From contig JAFTRI010000019.1 of NCBI GenBank assembly GCA_017462345.1, forward strand, positions 91,896-137,417: 45,522 nt of DNA, given 5' to 3'. Both the position numbers and the translations under genes were made by a program. The notes beneath the pieces are model-generated. The model saw only the letters and a list, made by a program, of their open reading frames with translations. It had not been told where the DNA came from and ran no database searches. This DNA is from Muribaculaceae bacterium. Lineage in GTDB: Bacteria; Bacteroidota; Bacteroidia; Bacteroidales; Muribaculaceae. This document shows, piece after piece, positions 25,962 through 34,678 of the stretch (position 1 is the first letter of the stretch; every line of letters starts with the position of its first letter).

Positions 25962-27131
25962 ATGAATAATTTCGTTTTTTACGGTCCTACAAAATATGTT
26001 TTCGGAAAGGATAAGGAATCCATGACCGGAGAGTTGACCCGATGGATGGGGGCGACAAATGTGCTTCTCGTGTATGGAGGAGGTTCGGCTGTGCGCAGCG
26101 GACTGCTTGACAGGGTGAAAAAGTCGCTCGACGCAGCAGGCGTAGGTTATATGGAACATGGCGGAGTTCAGCCTAATCCAACTGACGACAAGGTTTATGA
26201 GGGGATAGCGATATGTCGGGACAACCGTCTTGACGGGCTTGTTGCCGTGGGCGGCGGGTCGGCGATAGACACGGCCAAAGCCATAGCTGCCGGTACTGTG
26301 TATGGCGGTGATTTCTGGGATTTCTATGCCGGCAGGTCGGTCGTGGAAGATGCGTTGCCTGTTGGTGTTGTGCTGACAATCCCTGCTGCCGGCAGTGAAG
26401 GTTCGGGTAATTCGGTTATTACACGTATTGACGGATTGCACAAAATAAGCCTGAGGACGGAGAGTGCGTTACGTCCGCGTTTTGCCGTTATGAACCCTGA
26501 ACTGACATTTACACTGCCTCCGTTCCAGACAGCGTGTGGCATTGCCGATATGATGGCTCACATCATGGAACGTTATTTTACGAATACGCAGGAGGTTGAG
26601 ATTACTGACCGGGTGTCGGAAGGCGTCCTGAAAGCAATAATAGCCGAAGCACCGGTTGTAATGTCCGAGCCCGACAACTATGATGCACGAGCCAATATCA
26701 TGTGGAGCGGAACGCTTGCCCATAACGGGGTGTGCGGAACAGGCCGGCAGGAGGACTGGGTGTCACACTTTATGGAGCATGAGATAAGTGCGGTCTACAA
26801 TGTGGCCCACGGTGCGGGTCTTGCTGTGGTATTCCCTGCATGGATGACTTTCATGTCTCAGCATCATCCGGAGAAAGTGGCACAATATGCCCGCCGTGTG
26901 TTTGATGTGGCGGAGGCTGATGATACCAAGGCCGCGGTGGAGGCTGTGAAGCGGTTGAAGGCATTCTTTGCCGGAATCGGTTTGCCTGTTACATTCGGGC
27001 AACTCGGAATAGCTAATCCGGATATACCCCTGTTGGTTAAGAAACTGCATGAGAACAAGGGGGATGTAATAGGGAGCTACTACCGGTTGACGGCTGCGGA
27101 TACGGAGGAGATTTACCGGTTAGCGTTATAG
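25962..27131 (+). CDS. Iron-containing alcohol dehydrogenase (YqhD/BDH type)
   Basis: This 389-residue cytosolic enzyme reduces aldehydes to alcohols with NAD(P)H. The nucleotide-binding GGGS loops (VYGGGSAVRSG; VAVGGGSAIDTAKAIAAG) are in the N-terminal half. The metal ligands are seen in ACGIADMMAHIME (Asp and His), the HEISAVYNVAHGAG segment (two His), and the surrounding family signature. The sequence resembles the NADPH-dependent butanol dehydrogenase/YqhD branch (MNNFVFYGPTKYVFGK start), suited to detoxifying short-chain aldehydes or to fermentation. It precedes the FemAB-like gene by three bases and shares an operon with it. Confidence 0.93.
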   Translation: MNNFVFYGPTKYVFGKDKESMTGELTRWMGATNVLLVYGGGSAVRSGLLDRVKKSLDAAGVGYMEHGGVQPNPTDDKVYEGIAICRDNRLDGLVAVGGGSAIDTAKAIAAGTVYGGDFWDFYAGRSVVEDALPVGVVLTIPAAGSEGSGNSVITRIDGLHKISLRTESALRPRFAVMNPELTFTLPPFQTACGIADMMAHIMERYFTNTQEVEITDRVSEGVLKAIIAEAPVVMSEPDNYDARANIMWSGTLAHNGVCGTGRQEDWVSHFMEHEISAVYNVAHGAGLAVVFPAWMTFMSQHHPEKVAQYARRVFDVAEADDTKAAVEAVKRLKAFFAGIGLPVTFGQLGIANPDIPLLVKKLHENKGDVIGSYYRLTAADTEEIYRLAL

Positions 27132-27134
27132 GCC

Positions 27135-28073
27135 GTGAGAATAGAACTTTATACATCCGAGCGGAAAATGATGTGGGATTCATTTGTGGATGAATCCAAA
27201 AACGGTACATTCCTGCTGAAACGGGGTTATATGGATTATCATAGTGACCGTTTCGATGACTGTTCACTTATGGTATGGGATGGCAGTGGCCGGCTTGTGG
27301 CAGTTCTCCCGGCATGCAAGGATGGGGATACGGTATATTCCCATCGCGGACTGACATACGGCGGATGGGTAGTGCCATTGAAACATCTTGATGTAACGGT
27401 GATGCTTGATGTGTGGAACGCGATGACGGAGTGGCTTAAAGGCATCGGGGTGAGACATCTTGTTTATAAGGCTATTCCTCATATTTACCACAGTTATCCG
27501 TCGGAAGAGGATCAGTACGCACTGTTCCGTAACGGCGCACGTATTGTCTCGACATACGTTTCCTCGACAATTCCGCTTGAATCACCCATTATATTCAATG
27601 AAAATGCCCGGAGAGGGATGAAAAACGCCTTGAAGAACGGGGTGACGGTTGAGAAAACGGATGATTTTTCCGCATTCTGGCAGATTTTGTCGCAATTGTT
27701 GAAGGAAAAATACGGGACAACACCTGTGCACACACTTGATGAAATAAGACTGCTGAAGGGACGTTTCCCTGAAAATATAAAGTTATATGTTGCCAAGTGT
27801 GCCGGAGAGGTTGTTGCCGGGACAGTGATGTATTATACGGGCAGTGTTGCCCACGCCCAATATATAGCGGCCTCGGCAAAAGGTAAAGAGTTGAAGGCTC
27901 TGCCGATGCTGTTTGATTATATTATCAAGAACGAATGCGGCTGTTGCCGTTATTTTGACTTCGGCACATCGAATGAAGACGGCGGCCGATACTTGAATGA
28001 GGGGCTGGTGCGTCAGAAATGCGGAATGGGCGGACGCGCAATTGTCTACAATGTGTATCAGGTAGATTTTTGA
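27135..28073 (+). CDS. FemAB/GNAT-fold acyltransferase-like protein
   Basis: The 312-residue protein starts at GTG 27135 (MRIELYTSERKMMWDSFV). It has two GNAT-like halves: an N-terminal lobe (about 1-150) with SHRGLTYGGWVVPLKH, and a C-terminal lobe (about 160-310) with LYVAKCAGEVVAGTVMYYTG and YFDFGTSNEDGGRYLNEGL. This layout is typical of the FemAB/BioF2-like Acetyltransf_6 group, which transfer aminoacyl or acyl groups, sometimes onto peptidoglycan or exopolysaccharide precursors. The start codon and three-base gap to the dehydrogenase gene suggest coupling. The substrate is unknown. Confidence 0.82.
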   Translation: MRIELYTSERKMMWDSFVDESKNGTFLLKRGYMDYHSDRFDDCSLMVWDGSGRLVAVLPACKDGDTVYSHRGLTYGGWVVPLKHLDVTVMLDVWNAMTEWLKGIGVRHLVYKAIPHIYHSYPSEEDQYALFRNGARIVSTYVSSTIPLESPIIFNENARRGMKNALKNGVTVEKTDDFSAFWQILSQLLKEKYGTTPVHTLDEIRLLKGRFPENIKLYVAKCAGEVVAGTVMYYTGSVAHAQYIAASAKGKELKALPMLFDYIIKNECGCCRYFDFGTSNEDGGRYLNEGLVRQKCGMGGRAIVYNVYQVDF

Positions 28074-28091
28074 GTGAACTTTGGTTACTCA
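28071..28091 (+). terminator. Weak hairpin at the end of the FemAB-like gene
   Basis: TGAGT (28071-28075, including the stop codon) pairs with ACTCA (28087-28091), and AAC with GTT inside it, with a one-base bulge and a TTTG loop. No T tract follows, so termination is uncertain. Confidence 0.3.
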
Positions 28092-28120
28092 GCTGCAAAG
28101 CAGTTAAAGTATTCCCTTAA

Positions 28121-28732
28121 TTAACGGAGTTCCCCTTTGCCTTCGCGAACGATTTCAGGGTATGAGCTGTCAAGGCAGTTGATGACTGTGGATGGAGTGA
28201 TGTCGCCTGTCCCTGCGTCGATGAGGATATCCACTGAATCCTCATATCTCATAGCTATCGATTGCGGTTCACGCCCGTCATCGGGCTCGTCTTCATCCCA
28301 TTGTATGGAGGTGGTCAATATGGGATTCCCGAGCCGTGCTGCTATTTCACGGGCTATCTCGTTGTCGGGGATGCGTATGCCAACAGTCCTGCGTCCCTTG
28401 AATGCTTTTGGCAGAGTGCTGGATGCCGGCAGGATGAATGTGAATGCTCCCGGCAGGTTGTCCCTGAGTAACCGGAAAATATTGTTGTCGATACGTGCAT
28501 AGTCGGCTGCCTGGGAAATGCCACTGCACGTGATTGAAAGGTCGGTGCGTCTTGAATCAATGCCTTTGAGACGGCATATACGTTCTATCGCCTGATTGTT
28601 AAGTGCATCACAGCCTATTGCGTAGAGGGTGTCGGTAGGATAGATGATTATTCCTCCATCACGCAATGAATTTATTATCTGCTCCATGTAGCGGTCATTG
28701 ATGCTTGAAGCGTACATTTTCAGGATTCTCAT
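28121..28732 (-). CDS. tsaC: L-threonylcarbamoyladenylate synthase
   Basis: TsaC/Sua5/YrdC makes threonylcarbamoyl-AMP from Thr, bicarbonate and ATP, the first step of t6A37 modification of ANN-decoding tRNAs. The 203-residue product has GGIIIYPTDTLYAIGCDALN, the RLKGIDSRRTDLSITC nucleotide-binding stretch, LPGAFTFILPAS, and VGIRIPDNEIAREIA. Length shows the short YrdC form without the Sua5 C-terminal domain. It lies 14 bases after the B3/B4-domain gene and is probably in the same operon. Confidence 0.93.
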   Translation of the reverse strand: MRILKMYASSINDRYMEQIINSLRDGGIIIYPTDTLYAIGCDALNNQAIERICRLKGIDSRRTDLSITCSGISQAADYARIDNNIFRLLRDNLPGAFTFILPASSTLPKAFKGRRTVGIRIPDNEIAREIAARLGNPILTTSIQWDEDEPDDGREPQSIAMRYEDSVDILIDAGTGDITPSTVINCLDSSYPEIVREGKGELR

Positions 28733-28746
28733 GGTAGTATGTGTAT

Positions 28747-29409
28747 TTAGTGGTAGGTGGTTACCGTTATGTTGCGGGCATTGCAGTATTTTTCCAATAG
28801 TGTGCGTGTGTAGGATATCGTTTCATCAGGAGAAAGTTCTTCACCGTATATATTGATGCATATCAGCAGATGCCGTGTGTCGCATGTGAGCTTGGTGCGT
28901 TCTTCATCGCTGGTGGGTGTTCCTATGCCTCCTGTGTCATCACGATATACCGGCAGGTTGTGGATGTTGAGTGCGCCTCTCCCTATGGCGTTGAAGTCTT
29001 CTCCTTCGTGCCCTACTCCAAGAACTAAAGAGTTTCCGGCTATCCTGTCGGAGTCGAAACCGCCGATCGAATAGCCCGAACGCAATGATATGAGGTTGAT
29101 GATGTCGACAAGTGCATTTATACGGTATAATTCCATTCCCTTTACGGCTCGCCGGCACAGAGCCTCGGATGACGGGCGGTAGCGGTTGGGGTCTTGTCCG
29201 AGTGTCTTGTAGGCCATGCGAGTAGCGGCGATTCCGGGACGCTTGTTTATTTCGGGAAGAGTGTATGTATCCGCTATGCGACGTGTCTCCATGGATATTT
29301 CCTGCCATAGGGTATCGGGAGTGTGGGCGTTGGATACGTCAGCTTCGATTGCGATCACTTTCAGCCCTGAGGCTATTTTCTTGATTTCAGATCCGATAAC
29401 AATGTCCAT
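28747..29409 (-). CDS. B3/B4 (tRNA-editing fold) domain protein
   Basis: The 220-residue protein matches the free-standing B3/B4 domain, the editing module of the phenylalanyl-tRNA synthetase beta subunit. Key stretches are KRPGIAATRMAYKTLGQDPN, RYRPSSEALCRRAVKGMELY, INALVDIINLISLRSGYSIG and NIHNLPVYRDDTGGIGTPTSD. ATG 29409 (MDIVIGSEIKK) is preferred over 29442. Free-standing copies are thought to deacylate mischarged tRNAs or act on related substrates, but activity is unproven for most. Its neighbour TsaC also acts on tRNA. Confidence 0.85.
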   Translation of the reverse strand: MDIVIGSEIKKIASGLKVIAIEADVSNAHTPDTLWQEISMETRRIADTYTLPEINKRPGIAATRMAYKTLGQDPNRYRPSSEALCRRAVKGMELYRINALVDIINLISLRSGYSIGGFDSDRIAGNSLVLGVGHEGEDFNAIGRGALNIHNLPVYRDDTGGIGTPTSDEERTKLTCDTRHLLICINIYGEELSPDETISYTRTLLEKYCNARNITVTTYH

Positions 29410-29431
29410 TGCAAAGAGGTTATAATGTACG

Positions 29432-29439
29432 CAAATATA
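29432..29439 (-). promoter_or_regulatory. -7 box ahead of the B3/B4 gene
   Basis: TATATTTG on the minus strand lies 22 bases before the ATG at 29409. There is no TTTG at -33, because that position is inside the hairpin at 29447-29466. It may be a weak separate promoter for the B3/B4-tsaC pair. Confidence 0.45.
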
Positions 29440-29440
29440 C

Positions 29441-29466
29441 AAAAAATAGGCGTCTCACGACGCCTA
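29441..29466 (-). terminator. Rho-independent terminator or attenuator upstream of B3/B4-tsaC
   Basis: On the minus strand TAGGCGTC and GACGCCTA form a perfect 8-bp stem with a GTGA loop, followed by six T residues (29441-29446). On the plus strand the stem is not followed by a T tract, so the direction is leftward. Confidence 0.8.
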
Positions 29467-29512
29467 CTTTCCTTTAAACCTTTATCTTAATCTAATACTA
29501 TGAAAAACACAC
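29441..29512 (-). ncRNA. Candidate ~70-nt small RNA or attenuator leader
   Basis: A Bacteroidota promoter (29516-29548, minus) predicts a start near 29512, and a strong intrinsic terminator ends at 29441. The RNA would be about 72 nucleotides: an A/U-rich, apparently unstructured 5' half, then a purine-rich stretch (AAGG..AAAGGAAAG), then the terminator hairpin. The only ATG (29512-29514) lies at or before the predicted start, so no leader peptide is convincing. Because B3/B4-tsaC begin 32 bases past the terminator, the element could be a free small RNA or a transcription attenuator. I do not recognise a named family with certainty. Confidence 0.6.
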
Positions 29513-29515
29513 ATG

Positions 29516-29548
29516 CAAATGTAGATATAATTATTGTTTCGATGCAAA
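29516..29548 (-). promoter_or_regulatory. Bacteroidota promoter for the candidate small RNA
   Basis: On the minus strand TTTG (29545-29548) and TACATTTG (29516-29523) are 21 bases apart, matching the consensus spacing. Confidence 0.7.
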
Positions 29549-29733
29549 TAATATGTGATTCACCCCCCCATTTTTCGCATAATTTAACGATTGGGGCTTG
29601 TGTCGCGGGTTGGATACCGTGTCTATATATAAAATTGTTAACGGCTGTGCCCTGGTTGGATTCCGGGTAGCAACTCCGGACTTATTGCGCAACCTGTTAG
29701 GAATCAAATTCTGCCGTAAAATTCTGTAGGGTA
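29549..29733. other. Non-coding spacer between the small-RNA and nifJ promoters
   Basis: This stretch is the middle of the only gene-free region longer than 300 bases (29410-29894). It has a run of seven C (29562-29568 region) and a GC-richer part (29600-29700) that can fold: GGTTG near 29654 with CAACC near 29691, enclosing TCCGG/CCGGA arms near 29662 and 29676. A 56-codon ORF (29500-29670) has no coding character. I see no RNA family, operator or mobile remnant I can name. Confidence 0.4.
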
Positions 29734-29737
29734 TAAT

Positions 29738-29769
29738 TTTGGCAGTTGAGATATAAATTAGTAATTTTG
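29738..29769 (+). promoter_or_regulatory. Bacteroidota promoter for nifJ
   Basis: TTTG (29738-29741) and TAATTTTG (29762-29769) are exactly 20 bases apart. The expected start near 29773 gives a leader of about 120 nucleotides, which contains a CCGGG/CCCGG hairpin (29799-29813). A second TAATTTTG at 29734-29741 overlaps the -33 element. Confidence 0.8.
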
Positions 29770-29894
29770 CGGGTTGAAATACAATAGTGAAATTGTAGCC
29801 GGGCAGGTCCCGGGTAATGAGCTTGTGGAAAATGCATTTTTCACAAAAGAGGCTGAAACGTATAATTTATTTCTATAAAACAGATTACAAAATT

Positions 29895-32800
29895 ATGAGT
29901 AAAGAAAAGAAATTCTTGACCTGTGATGGTAATCAGGCCGCTGCGCATATCTCGTATATGTTCTCGGAAGTGGCTGCGATTTATCCCATCACACCCTCGT
30001 CAACTATGGCAGAGTATGTCGACGAGTGGGCAGCAGCAGGACGTAAAAACATTTTTGGAGAAACTGTACTGGTTCAGGAGATGCAGTCGGAAGGCGGTGC
30101 TGCCGGTGCCGTTCACGGTTCTCTTCAGGCCGGGGCATTAACTACGACCTATACCGCATCACAAGGACTTCTCCTTATGATCCCAAATATGTACAAGATC
30201 GCAGGAGAATTGCTTCCCTGTGTATTCCATGTGTCGGCACGTACACTTGCTTCCCATGCGTTGAGTATTTTCGGTGACCATCAGGATGTAATGTCGGTGC
30301 GTCAGACCGGTTTTGCAATGCTTGCCGAGGGTTCGGTACAGGAAGTTATGGATCTTTCCGGAGTCGCTCACTTGTCGACAATCAAGTCGCGTGTCCCGTT
30401 CGTAAACTTCTTTGACGGTTTCCGTACTTCTCATGAGATCCAGAAAATAGAGATGCTTGAGAACGATGACCTCGCTCCGCTTGTAGACCACGATGCCCTG
30501 TCGGAGTTCCGCGCCCGTGCCCTTAATCCTGAGAAGCCTGTTGCCCGTGGAATGGCTGAAAACAGTGACGTGTTCTTCCAGCACCGTGAAGCATGCAATG
30601 AGTACTATAATGCAGTACCCGGAATCGTTGAGGAATACATGAACAGGATTTCGGAAATTACTGGACGCAAGTACGGCTTGTTCAACTATTACGGAGCTGA
30701 GGATGCCGACCGTGTTATCATCGCTATGGGTTCGGTAACTGAAGCTGCCAAAGAGGCTATTGACCACTTGGTTGCAAATGGCGAGAAGGTGGGTCTTGTT
30801 TCCGTACACCTGTACCGTCCGTTCTCAGCCAAGCATTTCCTTGCGGCAGTTCCTGCTACGGCAAAGCGTATTGCAGTCCTTGACCGTACAAAAGAACCGG
30901 GAGCAATCGGTGAACCTCTCTACCTTGATGTCAAGGAATGCTTCTATGGTAAGGAAAATGCTCCTGTTATCGTTGGTGGCCGTTACGGTCTTGCTTCGAA
31001 AGACACGACTCCTGCACAGATCATCTCGGTGTTCGAGAACCTTGCTCTTCCCGAGCCAAAGAATAATTTCACTCTCGGTATCATCGATGATGTCACTTTC
31101 ACTTCACTGCCTCCGAAAGAGGAAATCGCTCTTGGCGGAGAAGGAACATTTGAAGCCAAGTTCTATGGCCTCGGTGCAGACGGAACTGTCGGTGCAAACA
31201 AGAACTCGGTTAAGATTATCGGCGACAATACCAACAAATACTGTCAGGCTTACTTCGCATACGACTCTAAGAAGTCGGGCGGATTCACTTGTTCACACCT
31301 GCGTTTCGGTGATGATCCCATCCGTTCTACCTATCTTGTAAATACTCCCAATTTTGTCGCTTGCCATGTCCAGGCTTATCTTCACATGTATGATGTGACG
31401 CGCGGTTTGCGTAATGGCGGTACATTCCTTCTCAATACAATATGGGAGGGAGAGGAACTTGCGAAGAATCTTCCAAACAAGGTGAAGAAATATTTTGCAA
31501 AGAACAATATCACCGTCTACTATATCAATGCTACCCGCATCGCGCAGGAAATAGGACTTGGCAACCGCACAAATACTATTCTCCAAAGTGCGTTCTTCCG
31601 TATTACCGAGGTTATACCTGTTGATCTTGCCGTAGAGCAGATGAAGAAATTCATTGTCAAGAGCTATGGTAAGAAGGGACAGGATGTCGTAGATAAAAAC
31701 TATGCTGCCGTGGATCGCGGTAACGAGTACAAGACGCTTGCCGTTGATCCCGCATGGGTTGATCTTCCCGATGATGATGCTGCTGCAAACAATGACCCTG
31801 CATTCATCAATGAAGTTGTGCGTCCTATCAACGCTCAGGACGGCGACTTGCTGAAAGTGTCGGCATTCAAGGGTATCGAAGACGGTACATGGGCACAGGG
31901 AACTGCAAAATACGAAAAGCGCGGTGTAGCAGCATTTGTTCCAGAATGGGATGCAGAAAACTGTATACAATGTAACAAGTGTGCTTACGTTTGTCCTCAC
32001 GCAGCAATCCGCCCGTTTATCCTCGATGCGGACGAGATGGCAACCGCTCCTTTTGGCGAAGACGGAACTCTCGCTGCTATCGGCAAGACGTTCACCGGCA
32101 TGCGTTTCATCCAGTCGGTTGATGTCCTTGACTGTCTCGGATGTGGAAACTGTGTGGATGTGTGTCCTGGTAAGAAGGGCGTGAAGGCTCTTGCAATGAA
32201 ACCGCTTGAATCACAGCTTGATGTGCAGAAAGAATGGGATTATTGTGTAGAGAAAGTCGCTTCAAAGCAATCGCTTGTCGATGTTAAGGCCAATGTCAAG
32301 AACTCGCAGTTTGCCACTCCGCTGTTTGAATTCTCCGGAGCATGTTCAGGCTGTGGTGAAACTCCATACGTGAAACTTATAACCCAGCTCTATGGCGATC
32401 GTGAGATGGTGGCCAATGCTACAGGTTGTAGCTCAATCTATTCGGGTTCGGTTCCTTCCACTCCTTATACAACCAATGCCAAGGGACAGGGACCGGCATG
32501 GGGCAACTCTTTGTTTGAAGACTTCTGTGAGTTCGGTCTCGGTATGGTGATCGCAAACGAAAAGATGCGTGCCCGTCTTGAGGGTCTCGTTGCCGAGGCA
32601 GTCAATTGCCCCTCATGCAGCGAGGAACTGAAAGCTCTCTTTGCCGAATGGCTTGAAGTTAAGGACGATGGCGACAAGAGCCGTGAAGTGACCGATAAGA
32701 TTCTCCCGCTTGTAGCCGCTTGCGGATGCAATACATGCAAGAAGATCAATGAACTAAGCCATTATCTGGTGAAGCGTTCACAGTGGATCATCGGTGGTGA

Positions 32801-33449
32801 CGGTGCTTCATACGATATCGGTTTCGGCGGTCTTGACCATGTGCTTGCATCGGGAAAGAATGTGAATATCCTTGTTCTTGATACTGAGGTCTATTCCAAT
32901 ACGGGAGGGCAGGCATCAAAGGCAACTCCTATCGGAGCAATCGCCAAGTTTGCCGCAGCCGGTAAGCGTGTGCGCAAGAAAGACCTTGGACTTATCGCTT
33001 CCACTTACGGATATGTGTATGCCGCACAGATAGCAATGGGAGCGGATCAGGCTCAAACACTCAAGGCTATCCGCGAGGCTGAGGCTTACGACGGGCCGTC
33101 AATCATCATTGCTTACGCTCCTTGTATCAATCATGGGCTGAAAGCCGGTATGGGCAAGTCGCAACAGGAAGAGGCCAATGCCGTAGCTTGTGGTTACTGG
33201 CATCTGTGGCGTTACAATCCTGCACTTGAAGCGGAAGGCAAGAATCCGTTCTCGCTTGACAGCAAGGAACCCAATTGGGATGAATTCGAAAACTTCCTTA
33301 AGGGTGAAGTGCGTTACGCATCGGTTATGAAACAGTATCCTGCCGAGGCTGCTGAACTCTTTGCCGCTGCCAAGGAAAATGCCCAGTGGCGTTATAACAA
33401 CTACCGCCGTCTTGCCCGTCAGCAGTGGGGCGTAGAACCGGAAGAGTAA
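29895..33449 (+). CDS. nifJ: Pyruvate:ferredoxin (flavodoxin) oxidoreductase
   Basis: This 1184-residue single-chain PFOR oxidises pyruvate and CoA to acetyl-CoA and CO2, passing electrons to ferredoxin or flavodoxin. Domains in order are the pyrimidine-binding half (YPITPSSTMAEYVDEWAA), the transketolase C-terminal-like domain, the gamma domain (FYGLGADGTVGANKNSVKII), a 2[4Fe-4S] domain (CIQCNKCAYVCP, CLGCGNCVDVCPG), and the TPP domain (GACSGCGETPYVKL, GDGASYDIGFGGLDHVLASG, NTGGQASKATP). Further Cys pairs (CPSC, CGCNTC) supply the TPP-domain cluster. ATG 29895 gives the family N-terminus; an ATG at 29817 would add 26 atypical residues. It is the central enzyme of anaerobic pyruvate metabolism and is monocistronic, with its own promoter and terminator. 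Codon use is strongly biased, as expected for an abundant enzyme. Confidence 0.98.
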   Translation: MSKEKKFLTCDGNQAAAHISYMFSEVAAIYPITPSSTMAEYVDEWAAAGRKNIFGETVLVQEMQSEGGAAGAVHGSLQAGALTTTYTASQGLLLMIPNMYKIAGELLPCVFHVSARTLASHALSIFGDHQDVMSVRQTGFAMLAEGSVQEVMDLSGVAHLSTIKSRVPFVNFFDGFRTSHEIQKIEMLENDDLAPLVDHDALSEFRARALNPEKPVARGMAENSDVFFQHREACNEYYNAVPGIVEEYMNRISEITGRKYGLFNYYGAEDADRVIIAMGSVTEAAKEAIDHLVANGEKVGLVSVHLYRPFSAKHFLAAVPATAKRIAVLDRTKEPGAIGEPLYLDVKECFYGKENAPVIVGGRYGLASKDTTPAQIISVFENLALPEPKNNFTLGIIDDVTFTSLPPKEEIALGGEGTFEAKFYGLGADGTVGANKNSVKIIGDNTNKYCQAYFAYDSKKSGGFTCSHLRFGDDPIRSTYLVNTPNFVACHVQAYLHMYDVTRGLRNGGTFLLNTIWEGEELAKNLPNKVKKYFAKNNITVYYINATRIAQEIGLGNRTNTILQSAFFRITEVIPVDLAVEQMKKFIVKSYGKKGQDVVDKNYAAVDRGNEYKTLAVDPAWVDLPDDDAAANNDPAFINEVVRPINAQDGDLLKVSAFKGIEDGTWAQGTAKYEKRGVAAFVPEWDAENCIQCNKCAYVCPHAAIRPFILDADEMATAPFGEDGTLAAIGKTFTGMRFIQSVDVLDCLGCGNCVDVCPGKKGVKALAMKPLESQLDVQKEWDYCVEKVASKQSLVDVKANVKNSQFATPLFEFSGACSGCGETPYVKLITQLYGDREMVANATGCSSIYSGSVPSTPYTTNAKGQGPAWGNSLFEDFCEFGLGMVIANEKMRARLEGLVAEAVNCPSCSEELKALFAEWLEVKDDGDKSREVTDKILPLVAACGCNTCKKINELSHYLVKRSQWIIGGDGASYDIGFGGLDHVLASGKNVNILVLDTEVYSNTGGQASKATPIGAIAKFAAAGKRVRKKDLGLIASTYGYVYAAQIAMGADQAQTLKAIREAEAYDGPSIIIAYAPCINHGLKAGMGKSQQEEANAVACGYWHLWRYNPALEAEGKNPFSLDSKEPNWDEFENFLKGEVRYASVMKQYPAEAAELFAAAKENAQWRYNNYRRLARQQWGVEPEE

Positions 33450-33470
33450 ATAAATATTATAACCTGAAAA

Positions 33471-33504
33471 TAAAGGCTGCTTGTGGGCAGCCTTTATTTT
33501 TTTT
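33471..33504 (+). terminator. Strong intrinsic terminator of nifJ
   Basis: Perfect 10-bp arms TAAAGGCTGC (33471-33480) and GCAGCCTTTA (33487-33496) with a TTGTGG loop are followed by eight T residues (33497-33504). It begins 22 bases after the nifJ stop codon. Confidence 0.95.
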
Positions 33505-33558
33505 GTGTTAAAATGGGTGAGGTTGTAAATCGTGGACTGCATATTGAAAGAAATGTGT

Positions 33559-33566
33559 TATCTTTG
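33559..33566 (+). promoter_or_regulatory. -7 box ahead of asd
   Basis: TATCTTTG matches TAnnTTTG and lies 27 bases before the asd ATG. No TTTG is seen 20-21 bases upstream, but the strong terminator before it means asd needs its own promoter. Confidence 0.6.
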
Positions 33567-33593
33567 CCCCCGAATTTATTGTAAATTGAAAAT

Positions 33594-34604
33594 ATGAAAG
33601 TAGCAATTGTTGGCGCAAGTGGTGCCGTGGGTCAGGAGTTCCTGAGAGTTCTCGACCAGCAGAATTTTCCTGTTGACGAACTGGTGTTGTTCGGGTCAAG
33701 CCGTAGCGCGGGGCGTACTTATACTTTCCGCGGAAAAGAGATTGTTGTCAAGGAGCTGAAACATAATGATGATTTCAAAGGTGTAGATATAGCCTTTACT
33801 TCGGCCGGTGCCGGAACATCGAAGGAATATGCCGGTACAATCACCAAGCACGGTGCGATAATGATAGACAATTCGAGTGCGTTCCGCATGGATGAGGATG
33901 TGCCTCTTGTTGTGCCGGAGGTGAACGGAGAAGATGCTTTCAATACTCCCCGCAATATCATTGCCAATCCCAATTGCACAACTATACAGATGGTGGTGGC
34001 GTTGAAACCGTTGAATGACATTTCTCCGATAAAGCGCGTGCATGTTGCCACCTATCAGGCTGCAAGCGGGGCCGGTGCCGCTGCAATGGATGAGTTAGTG
34101 AGACAGTACGGGCAGATTGAAAGAGGAGAGGAGCCTACGGTGGAAAAATTTGCCTACCAGCTTGCTTACAATGTTATACCTCATGTGGATGTATTCCTTG
34201 AAAACGGTTATACCAAGGAGGAAATGAAGATGTATCATGAAACCAAAAAGATAATGCATTCTCCGAGTCTTGATGTGAGTGCGACGTGTGTACGTGTACC
34301 GGTTATGCGTGCTCATTCCGAGGCAATCTGGGTAGAGACAGAAAAGCCTGTTTCCGTTGACGAGGCCCGTGCTGCATTTGCCAGTGGTGAAGGGTTGATA
34401 GTCGTGGATGATCCGGCAAACAAGAAGTATCCTATGCCGCTCGATATCGCCAATCAGGATCCGGTATATGTGGGTCGTATCCGCAAAGACCTGACTAATG
34501 AGAACGGGTTGTCATTCTGGGTTGTGGGGGACCAGATAAAGAAGGGTGCGGCATTGAATGCCGTGCAGATTGCTCAATACCTTATATCCCATAAAAAGAA
34601 GTAG
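33594..34604 (+). CDS. asd: Aspartate-semialdehyde dehydrogenase
   Basis: Asd reduces aspartyl phosphate to aspartate semialdehyde with NADPH, the branch point to Lys/diaminopimelate, Thr and Met. The 336-residue protein has [20 protein letters not shown] (NADP fold), the [18 protein letters not shown] stretch, the catalytic Cys in [10 protein letters not shown], and the substrate-binding [14 protein letters not shown] and [11 protein letters not shown] motifs. It is flanked by terminators on both sides and appears monocistronic. Confidence 0.97.
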   Translation: MKVAIVGASGAVGQEFLRVLDQQNFPVDELVLFGSSRSAGRTYTFRGKEIVVKELKHNDDFKGVDIAFTSAGAGTSKEYAGTITKHGAIMIDNSSAFRMDEDVPLVVPEVNGEDAFNTPRNIIANPNCTTIQMVVALKPLNDISPIKRVHVATYQAASGAGAAAMDELVRQYGQIERGEEPTVEKFAYQLAYNVIPHVDVFLENGYTKEEMKMYHETKKIMHSPSLDVSATCVRVPVMRAHSEAIWVETEKPVSVDEARAAFASGEGLIVVDDPANKKYPMPLDIANQDPVYVGRIRKDLTNENGLSFWVVGDQIKKGAALNAVQIAQYLISHKKK

Positions 34605-34623
34605 TGCATGGTGCAGGATAAAT

Positions 34624-34660
34624 GAAAAGTGTTTACTCCGATCGGTGTAAACACTTTTTC
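34624..34660. terminator. Bidirectional terminator between asd and the GT39 gene
   Basis: 12-bp arms AAAAGTGTTTAC (34625-34636) and GTAAACACTTTT (34647-34658) enclose a short CCGATCGG core. T tracts lie on both strands (TTTTTC on plus, TTTTCATTT on minus), suiting two convergent genes. Confidence 0.93.
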
Positions 34661-34678
34661 TTATTTGATGGGGATGGA

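Noticed and set aside
29500-29670. 56-codon plus-strand ORF upstream of nifJ
   Set aside because: Composition is not protein-like, it spans the small-RNA promoter on the other strand, and no plus-strand promoter precedes it.
31293-32000. 235-codon ORF antisense to nifJ
   Set aside because: It is a shadow of a strongly codon-biased gene and has no recognisable domain or promoter.
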